A stretch of 26,485 nt of DNA from a virus, in IMG/VR virus record IMGVR_UViG_3300037796_000177, positions 1 through 26,485 of that record, one strand, 5' to 3'. Made by a program: the position numbers and the translations under genes. Shown one piece after another: positions 21,446 through 26,485 of the stretch. How positions within the stretch are numbered: position 1 is the first letter of the stretch; each line of letters opens with the position of its first letter. The notes under the pieces are model-generated. The model ran no database searches, was not told the origin of the DNA, and saw nothing but the letters and a program-made list of their open reading frames with translations.

Positions 21446-22150
21446 ATGAAAAAATGTAGCGTTTGTAATAAAGATATTAGTCATTTACATTTTAATAAAA
21501 AATTTTGTTCTGAAAATTGTAAAAGTAAACGGCTTTTAAAAGTTTGTAAAAATTGTAAAAAAGAATATAGAACCGATAATAAAAAATCATTTTTTTGTAG
21601 TCGAGATTGTAGTGCTCGGTACTGGGCAAAAGATCCGGAGTGGTTAGAAAAAACTAAACACCACCGCATTTCTTTTTTTAAAACGAAAGCAGGAAAAGAC
21701 CATGCGGAGGCACATTCTAAACGAATGTCTAAAAATAACCCAATGAAGAATTTAAAAACTGTAAAAAAAGCTATACAAACGAGAAAAGAAAACGGCACTT
21801 TGGATAGTTTAAAAGAAGTTCGTTGGAATGGAAAAGATTATACAAAAAGTCAGTTATTGATAAACTCTTTTTTAAAATGGGAATTAGAAGTTGTAATTAA
21901 GACTAATAAAATTATAAAAAATGTTCCTTATTTTTATCGAGTGGATATTGGAAATTCGTTAAATAAATGGGCAATAGAGTGTGATGGATTTTATCATACT
22001 ACAGAAAAACAAAAAGTTTTGGATCTAAAAAAGAATAAATGTTTGGAATTGTTAGGGTGGAAAGTTTTAAGAATAAAAGATAAAGAAATCTTTTTTGATA
22101 CCTCAAACGTGTTATTAAAAATAGAAAAGTTTTTTGGGATAAAAGTATAA
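21446..22150 (+). CDS. Freestanding homing endonuclease, Vsr-like with zinc fingers
   Basis: 234 residues. The N-terminus has paired-Cys zinc-binding units: CSVCNK, FCSENCK, CKNCKK and FFCSRDC (residues 4-55). The middle has a NUMOD3-like KNNPMKNLKT segment used by phage homing enzymes for DNA contact. The C-terminal nuclease domain reads YRVDIG, WAIECDGFYH and GWKVLRIKDKEI, a PD-(D/E)XK/Vsr-type core with E-x-D and His. It lies between replication genes, has its own promoter and leader hairpin, and is AT-richer with only one CCGG, all signs of later insertion. Its target may be in the neighbouring polymerase or loader region of related phages. Confidence 0.8.
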   Translation: MKKCSVCNKDISHLHFNKKFCSENCKSKRLLKVCKNCKKEYRTDNKKSFFCSRDCSARYWAKDPEWLEKTKHHRISFFKTKAGKDHAEAHSKRMSKNNPMKNLKTVKKAIQTRKENGTLDSLKEVRWNGKDYTKSQLLINSFLKWELEVVIKTNKIIKNVPYFYRVDIGNSLNKWAIECDGFYHTTEKQKVLDLKKNKCLELLGWKVLRIKDKEIFFDTSNVLLKIEKFFGIKV

Positions 22151-22152
22151 CA

Positions 22153-22347
22153 ATGATAAATATATACAATACCAATAGTTATGAAGCTCTCCCGAATATA
22201 GCAGACAATGCGTATGAACTGGCAATAGTGGATCCGGATTATGGGATTTATTCCGAAAAAAACTTCCTCCGTATTAAAAATAAAATCAAAAGAGAATTTC
22301 AAGAAGTTGGAATGTTTATGAGTGATGAACTCATAAAAAAATTATAA
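22153..22347 (+). pseudogene. Truncated DNA methyltransferase relic
   Basis: A 64-residue frame whose start INIYNTNSYEALPNIADNAY and following AIVDPDYGIYSE match the N-terminus of phage beta-class methyltransferases, where AIVDPPYGIG is expected. The second residue of the catalytic DPPY is changed to Asp (DPDY), and the protein stops 30 residues later without HPTQKP or the AdoMet motif. It therefore cannot be an active methyltransferase. It lies 2 nt after the homing endonuclease stop. Insertion of that gene or a deletion could have destroyed the original gene. Confidence 0.7.
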
Positions 22348-22369
22348 AAATTGTTAAGGAGTACATACA

Positions 22370-22531
22370 ATGACAAAATATCAATTTACAATAGATTATT
22401 TAATGAAAAGAGCCGGAACAACTACCGGGCATCTCAATGTCAGTAAATCTATTGAGGAAGCAGAGGAAGCCTGGAACCGCTTGGAGGAGATCCGAGAAGA
22501 ACAGGAAGAGGAAGAGGAGGACACCGCATGA
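22370..22531 (+). CDS. Small acidic coiled protein, 53 residues
   Basis: ATG 22370 with AAGGAG 7-8 nt upstream. The product starts MTKYQFTIDYLMKRAGTTTG and ends in a long Glu-rich helix (EEIREEQEEEEEDTA). It overlaps the clamp-loader start by ATGA. The strong SD and coupling make it a likely gene. Its function is unknown; the acidic helix could contact a basic replication partner. Confidence 0.6.
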   Translation: MTKYQFTIDYLMKRAGTTTGHLNVSKSIEEAEEAWNRLEEIREEQEEEEEDTA

Positions 22532-23442
22532 ATCTATACAGAAAATACAGACCCCAAACTCTCGATGACCTTATTGGAAATGAGGGAGAGATTGAAAGCA
22601 TTCGGAAGACTTTAGAGAACCCGGATCGACCTCATACCTATCTTATTTCTGGGCCAAGTGGTTGCGGAAAAACTACTATTGCCAGGATATTTGCGAAGGA
22701 ATTGAAAGCTGATAATTGCTCTATACATGAAATCAATACTGCTAACAATCGTGGTATTGATACCGCCCGGGAAATAGAAGACAGTATTCAATACGCTCCT
22801 GTAGGGGGTGGAGTAAAAATATTTATAATTGATGAGTGTCATAACATTACCGGAGTGGCTCAAGATGCCCTCTTAAAACCTTTAGAGGATACCCCGGATC
22901 ATGTGTATTTTTTTCTTTGTACTACCGACCCAAAGAAATTAAAAAAAGCTATTCATACCAGGTGTACTCAAATTAAAGTTGAGTCCGTGGATTCCGAAAT
23001 CCTGTATAAATATCTCCGGAAAATAGCCAAAAAAGAGGGTAAGGATTTAGACAAAAAGTTCATTGAAATGATAGCGGAAAATTGTGAAGGATCCCCCCGG
23101 AGGGCTCTAGTAGCATTGGAACAGGTTATGGATATGACCGATGAAGACCAAATTCAATCCGTTATAAAATTCGGTGGAATAGAGGATCAGGAAACCATAG
23201 CTTTATGTCGGGCTCTTTTAAAAGAAAAATCCTGGAAACCCGTGGCCACTATACTGAAAGGACTCAAAGGAGTAGAGCCGGAATCAGCTCGGTATGCGGT
23301 ACTAGGATATATGAATGCTGTATTGCTTAATAGTGGATCGGACAAAGCTGCCCGGTGTATAGAAGAGTTTCGGGAACCTTTTTATAATTCCGGATCCGCC
23401 GGGTTATCATTAGCTTGTTACAACACTTTGTTTTTAGAATAA
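22528..23442 (+). CDS. AAA+ clamp loader subunit (DnaX/RFC-like)
   Basis: 304 residues. NLYRKYRPQTLDDLIGNE at the N-terminus is the DnaX/RFC signature. Walker A GPSGCGKT is at 42-49, Walker B FIIDECHN at 99-106, sensor 1 CTTDPKK at 131-137, the arginine-finger region HTRCTQIK (an SRC-type motif) at 143-150, and sensor 2 GSPRRAL follows. It loads the sliding clamp encoded at 17753-18820. No second loader subunit is seen in the window, so a homomeric assembly or a distant gene is likely. The start at ATG 22528 overlaps the preceding gene by 4 nt. Confidence 0.9.
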   Translation: MNLYRKYRPQTLDDLIGNEGEIESIRKTLENPDRPHTYLISGPSGCGKTTIARIFAKELKADNCSIHEINTANNRGIDTAREIEDSIQYAPVGGGVKIFIIDECHNITGVAQDALLKPLEDTPDHVYFFLCTTDPKKLKKAIHTRCTQIKVESVDSEILYKYLRKIAKKEGKDLDKKFIEMIAENCEGSPRRALVALEQVMDMTDEDQIQSVIKFGGIEDQETIALCRALLKEKSWKPVATILKGLKGVEPESARYAVLGYMNAVLLNSGSDKAARCIEEFREPFYNSGSAGLSLACYNTLFLE

Positions 23443-23445
23443 AAT

Positions 23446-23474
23446 TTATAAAAAATAAGTTATAGTCCTATAAT
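23446..23474 (+). promoter_or_regulatory. Promoter for the recombination gene group
   Basis: -35 TTATAA (23446-23451), a 17-nt spacer ending AGTCC, and -10 TATAAT (23469-23474). The SD AAGGAG and ATG 23492 follow closely. It would drive the coiled-coil, SSB and RecA genes. Confidence 0.65.
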
Positions 23475-23491
23475 ATAACAAGGAGAACAGT

Positions 23492-23971
23492 ATGAAAAAT
23501 ATCGGAGAAAACTTTGAAGATGATATCAAAATTGATCGGTATAAACTCGACCGGGAATGTCAAGAACATGCCCTGAGATTTCTTTTTTATTCCGATAAAC
23601 TTGCCGAAGCAAAAACTGCTTTTTCAGAAGCGGAGGATTCTTACAAGCTAATAAGAGCTCAAAGAGAATTAGATTATCGACAAATGGCGGACTTACCGGG
23701 CGGAATGAAAAAAGTAGAAGCCAGTTATGCTTTATTGGTTGAAGATGATGAAGCAGTGATTGCTTCAAAAAAACAAGTCACCCAAGCTAAAAAAGCCCTT
23801 AACACTTATGAAGCCGCAGTCAGATCCCTCGAACACCGAAAGAATCAACTGGATAGTTTGGTTAGACTTTGGTGTGCGGGATACTACGCCAACCCGGGAG
23901 AAAATAAAAGAGATGCGGACAAGTTGAATAGGAGTCGGGAAGCGTTGAACCATCCAAAGGATTCAGAATGA
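23492..23971 (+). CDS. Coiled-coil phage protein upstream of SSB
   Basis: 159 residues, starting at ATG 23492 with AAGGAG 8 nt upstream. A long helical region from about residue 20 to 130 has coiled-coil character (AEAKTAFSEAEDSYKLIRAQ, then QAKKALNTYEAAVRSLEHRK). A short LVRLWCAGYYANPG segment is followed by a polar tail. No enzymatic motif is visible. Proteins of this shape often sit beside ssDNA-binding and recombinase genes in phages, and a recombination-mediator role is possible but unsupported. It overlaps the next small ORF by ATGA. Confidence 0.6.
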   Translation: MKNIGENFEDDIKIDRYKLDRECQEHALRFLFYSDKLAEAKTAFSEAEDSYKLIRAQRELDYRQMADLPGGMKKVEASYALLVEDDEAVIASKKQVTQAKKALNTYEAAVRSLEHRKNQLDSLVRLWCAGYYANPGENKRDADKLNRSREALNHPKDSE

Positions 23972-24138
23972 GACAACGTACAGCGAAATTATTGCGAAGG
24001 TATTGTGCCCGCAACAATAGTCCTTACCGTCAAGCCAAGAAAATGGTAAACGCAATGGATGTAAAAACAAAATCAAATTTATTAAATTCACTTAGAGGAG
24101 CAGAAAATGCCGAAAAAGACACGCCGAAAAGTAAATAA
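23968..24138 (+). CDS. Small basic protein, 56 residues
   Basis: The start ATG 23968 overlaps the previous stop by 4 nt. The product begins MRQRTAKLLRRYCARNNSPY and is rich in Arg and Lys through its first 40 residues. Its 3' end overlaps the SSB gene by 32 nt in another frame. Tight coupling and the basic character suggest a real nucleic-acid-associated protein. No family is recognised. Confidence 0.5.
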   Translation: MRQRTAKLLRRYCARNNSPYRQAKKMVNAMDVKTKSNLLNSLRGAENAEKDTPKSK

Positions 24139-25129
24139 AAACAGGTACAAGGATACCTACAATAACCGGGAATCCGGAAGCAATGGAAGTAAAAATGGAT
24201 TTATTTCCTGGAAAACTTTTAAAAACAAACCGGATTTCTTTAGCCCGAAAGAAGGTGTTAACAAGTTCAATATAATCCCTTTTGAGATTAAAAGCAAAAA
24301 CCACCCGGAAGTTGCGGCAAAGAATCTCGAGATCGGTGATTTGGATATTTTTCTTGATATATGGGTTCATAAAAAAATTGGCCCAGGTGAACAGGACGTA
24401 GTATGTTTGAAACATAATTATAACAAGTATTGTCCTATTTGCGCAGAAGAAAAGAAATATTGGGACAGCGGAGAAGAAGAATCAGCGAAACAAATGAGAG
24501 CTAGGAGACGTTGTCTGTTTAATATTCAGCCTATAGCAAAAGGAGAGCCCCAAGCTTTAAAAGTATGGGAGGTGTCTCACTATTGTTTCGGGCAGTTATT
24601 AGTAGAGGAAGCCAATGATCAGGCGGACGGTGAAGACATTATAAACTATGCGGATCTTGAAGAAGGACAAATCATTAAAGTCCGGATGAAAGAAGAGCAA
24701 CTGGGCAAAAATACTTTCCTTGAAGCTACCCGGATTGACTTTATGGAAAGAGAGGAAGAGCTGGAAGATGAGTTAATCGATGAGGCTTTTTCTTTTGACG
24801 CAGGGTTGAAAGTTCTCTCCGAATCCGAAATTGAAAAAGTTATGTTTGGTGCGAATGAGGATGAGGAAGAAAAGGACAAAGAATCCCCTTACACCGAACA
24901 TGATGAAGAGGATGAAGAAGATTCGGATGAGGAACCTGATGAAGAGGAGGAAGAAGAAGAAGAGGAAACGGAAAAAGAACGCAGAGTAAGAATACGAGCC
25001 GAGAAAAAAGCAGAAAAAACCAAAAAAGAAAAATCAAAATCCAAACCTGAGTGTTTCGGTAATGTAGATACTAAAGATGCGTGTGATACTTGCCCTGTTT
25101 GGGATGATTGCATGGATGCTTCCGAATAA
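24107..25129 (+). CDS. gp32-like single-stranded DNA-binding protein
   Basis: 340 residues. The N-terminal 30 residues are basic. The OB-type core (about 45-225) contains a zinc-binding set C100-x2-H103-x5-C109-x2-C112 (CLKHNYNKYCPIC), as in T4 gp32. A very acidic stretch (about 255-295) follows, then a Lys/Arg segment and a C-terminal cysteine cluster (C316, C326, C329, C335) that most gp32 proteins lack. It coats ssDNA during replication and recombination and typically cooperates with the RecA-like protein encoded downstream. SD GAGGAG lies 7 nt before ATG 24107. The acidic region may dock partners or limit DNA binding. Confidence 0.82.
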   Translation: MPKKTRRKVNKNRYKDTYNNRESGSNGSKNGFISWKTFKNKPDFFSPKEGVNKFNIIPFEIKSKNHPEVAAKNLEIGDLDIFLDIWVHKKIGPGEQDVVCLKHNYNKYCPICAEEKKYWDSGEEESAKQMRARRRCLFNIQPIAKGEPQALKVWEVSHYCFGQLLVEEANDQADGEDIINYADLEEGQIIKVRMKEEQLGKNTFLEATRIDFMEREEELEDELIDEAFSFDAGLKVLSESEIEKVMFGANEDEEEKDKESPYTEHDEEDEEDSDEEPDEEEEEEEEETEKERRVRIRAEKKAEKTKKEKSKSKPECFGNVDTKDACDTCPVWDDCMDASE

Positions 25130-25491
25130 TGTCAGATTCTCAAATTCTATTAAAAGCCGCATTAGAAATTGCGGAAACTTTTGAACATGGACCAAAGACT
25201 CTCTCCGGAATAAGAAATGCCGGGGAGTCTTTTGGGTTCGTGGATAAATATGACGGATTTCATTACAGTGTAGATAAAGATAAATTTCTTAAATATTTAC
25301 AAGTGGTTAACAATACCCCTTTTGCTGTTTCCAAAAAAATCGGGGTTAATGCAGGTTCCCTTACCTATCAATTAGCGCGGTTGGGAATTTCGTTGAAGTC
25401 GTTCGGATCTAAAAAATACTTGGAGGATGTAGATGTCAGAAAAATTACAGAATTCTATTACGAAAAAAATAAACTCAAAAACAAAAAGTAA
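25129..25491 (+). CDS. Small helix-turn-helix-like protein
   Basis: 120 residues from ATG 25129, which overlaps the SSB stop (TAATG); an upstream ATG at 25108 is less likely. The middle contains VSKKIGVNAGSLTYQLARLG at about 85-104, a helix-turn-helix pattern, after an N-terminal helical part beginning MSDSQILLKAALEIAETF. A DNA-binding accessory role in recombination or transcription is plausible. It overlaps the RecA-like gene by 59 nt in a different frame, showing strong coupling. The family is not identified. Confidence 0.55.
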   Translation: MSDSQILLKAALEIAETFEHGPKTLSGIRNAGESFGFVDKYDGFHYSVDKDKFLKYLQVVNNTPFAVSKKIGVNAGSLTYQLARLGISLKSFGSKKYLEDVDVRKITEFYYEKNKLKNKK

Positions 25492-26485
25492 CACTCCCAG
25501 GTATCTATCTACCGGGTGTACTCTTGTTGATCTTGTAGTTGGAGGTGGCGAGGGAATGGGATTCCCGGAAGGGGGTGTACTAAATTTAGTTGGGGATAAA
25601 TCTGCCGGGAAAACTTTTTTAGCTATGGAAACTATAGCTGCAAATTATTACAAATATAAAAAGGATTTTGCTTGGAATTATGATGATGGGGAGGAGGGCA
25701 ACACTTTTGATACCAAGGCTTTGTATGGGATAAATATAACAGACCCTGATCATAACTATAAGTCCCGGAAAATTGAAGAGTTTGATGTCAACTGCCATCG
25801 GTTTCTCCGGAAAAAAATGCGCCCTGGTAAAATTGGGCTTTATTGTATTGACTCCTTGGATGGGCTTTCCGATTCCGAAAAAGAAGAGCGCGCGGAAATT
25901 CGATACAAACAAGCAGAGACCGGAAAAGAAATAAAAGACGCAGGAACCTTCGGAACCAAAGCTCCGAAGTTTTTATCTCAAGAATTTTTCAAAGACAAGA
26001 CCGGACAGTTCAAAGATAAAAATGCATCGTTGATTATCGTGTCTCAAGTTCGGGAAAATCTTGATGCGGGTTCGTTTGGAAAAAAATTAAAACGGAACGG
26101 TGGGAAAGCCCTGGACTTTTATGCTCATACTTGTCTATGGTTAGCCACCTGGATTAAAATCAAGAAAAAAGACATTGATGGGACGGAACGTCAAGTTGGT
26201 GTGATAGTAGAAGCCAAAACAGAAAAAAGCAAAACCCCTCGACCCTATCGAAAATGTCGGTATATAGTGTTTTTTGATTATGGTATTGATAATATCGGTA
26301 CCAATCTTAATTATTTATATGATTGTTGGGGGGATGACGGAAAGTTGAAAAAAAGTTCGCAATCTATTCCCTGGGGAGGGAAAAAGGAAATCAACTTACA
26401 AAATTTAAAAAGCTTCCTGGAAACCCATGACAGTTATGATCGCTGCAAAGCAGACAAAAAGAATGATACCGGGCGGAGTAATCTT
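25433..26485 (+). CDS. RecA/UvsX-like recombinase (3' end outside window)
   Basis: An open frame of 351 codons runs to the window edge from ATG 25433, with a strong GGAGG SD 6 nt upstream. Walker A GDKSAGKT is at 54-61 after GFPEGGVLNLV, the RecA-core arrangement. Walker B is IGLYCIDSLDGLSD, and LIIVSQVREN carries the ATP-sensing Gln. A C-terminal FFDYGIDN segment is also RecA/UvsX-like. It performs strand exchange on ssDNA coated by the upstream SSB. The gene starts inside the preceding ORF. No stop codon is present before 26485, so the C-terminus is missing. Confidence 0.9.
   Translation, partial: MSEKLQNSITKKINSKTKSNTPRYLSTGCTLVDLVVGGGEGMGFPEGGVLNLVGDKSAGKTFLAMETIAANYYKYKKDFAWNYDDGEEGNTFDTKALYGINITDPDHNYKSRKIEEFDVNCHRFLRKKMRPGKIGLYCIDSLDGLSDSEKEERAEIRYKQAETGKEIKDAGTFGTKAPKFLSQEFFKDKTGQFKDKNASLIIVSQVRENLDAGSFGKKLKRNGGKALDFYAHTCLWLATWIKIKKKDIDGTERQVGVIVEAKTEKSKTPRPYRKCRYIVFFDYGIDNIGTNLNYLYDCWGDDGKLKKSSQSIPWGGKKEINLQNLKSFLETHDSYDRCKADKKNDTGRSNL

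Noticed and set aside
22336-22369. TTATAAAAA motif upstream of the 53-residue gene as a phage promoter
   Set aside because: No TATAAT is found at the 17-nt spacing seen in the other promoters.
24646-25113. Leftward Ser-rich ORFs opposite the SSB gene
   Set aside because: They are the complement of the Glu/Asp-rich coding stretch; poly-Ser is an artefact of GAA/GAG/GAT codons read on the other strand.
1-26485. tRNA or rRNA genes
   Set aside because: I saw no tRNA-like cloverleaf or rRNA-like sequence on either strand, but a tRNAscan search was not possible.

Overview
This window looks like about 26 kb of a double-stranded DNA bacteriophage genome, probably a virulent or large phage. It carries a dense set of phage-type replication genes: a zinc-finger/TOPRIM primase, a DnaB-like helicase, an SNF2-type helicase, a family A DNA polymerase fused to a uracil-DNA-glycosylase-like domain, one or two sliding clamps, an AAA+ clamp loader, a gp32-like ssDNA-binding protein and a RecA-like recombinase. 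The genes are tightly packed with ATGA/TAATG overlaps. The DNA is AT-rich by eye, SD signals are strong, and promoters are of sigma-70 type. No structural genes, integrase, tRNA or rRNA are visible. The host cannot be fixed from this sequence. The cassette array described next makes a low-GC, integron-bearing host such as a spirochaete (Treponema) a reasonable but unproven guess.

Positions 1-2798, all leftward, hold what I read as an integron gene-cassette array without a visible integrase. Seven imperfect inverted repeats of 54-88 bp (132-219, 346-399, 647-702, 1476-1563, 1699-1780, 2011-2097, 2377-2430) and one degenerate copy (2726-2798) have attC architecture: outer boxes of the form RNRCAAC/GTTGTNY, inner complementary arms, and a variable stem-loop centre. 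Each sits at the 3' end of one small ORF and is followed 16-27 nt later by the SD and start codon of the next. Cargo: a beta-class DNA methyltransferase, a DUF551-like protein, a small zinc ribbon and several unknown proteins. The array runs off the left edge.

Positions 2812-8132 are a leftward phage block: Vsr-like nuclease, unknown, primase, a protein with NSVF-type 8-residue repeats, a sigma-like factor, unknown, RadC, a winged-helix replication-type protein and a 48-residue protein. Three leftward promoters are legible (4413-4441, 6406-6434, 8228-8256). The block could supply read-through transcription to the cassettes. Positions 8133-8634 form a divergent control region with a structured leader, tandem hairpins, an AT-rich stretch and a rightward promoter; it is also a candidate replication origin.

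Positions 8635-26485 are a long rightward block. First come a T4 endonuclease V-like protein, the SNF2 helicase, an MT-A70 methyltransferase and the DnaB-like helicase. Next is a compact operon encoding two radical SAM enzymes around a fold-type II PLP enzyme, followed by a clamp-like protein, a tiny basic protein and a GNAT/DUF2156-like protein, then a beta-type clamp. The UDG-polymerase follows, then a freestanding Vsr-type homing endonuclease with its own promoter and leader hairpin, a methyltransferase relic, the clamp loader, a coiled-coil protein, SSB and RecA (cut by the window end).

The most notable points are: (i) an attC cassette array inside a phage genome; (ii) the radical SAM/PLP/radical SAM operon, possibly a DNA-base modification or photoproduct-repair pathway; (iii) marked local enrichment of CCGG in the backbone but not in the cassettes, the MT-A70 gene, the homing endonuclease, radC or the repeat protein, which works as an internal marker of foreign DNA; (iv) RNA hairpins that occlude ribosome-binding sites in two leaders. 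All family assignments come from motif reading, not database searches.
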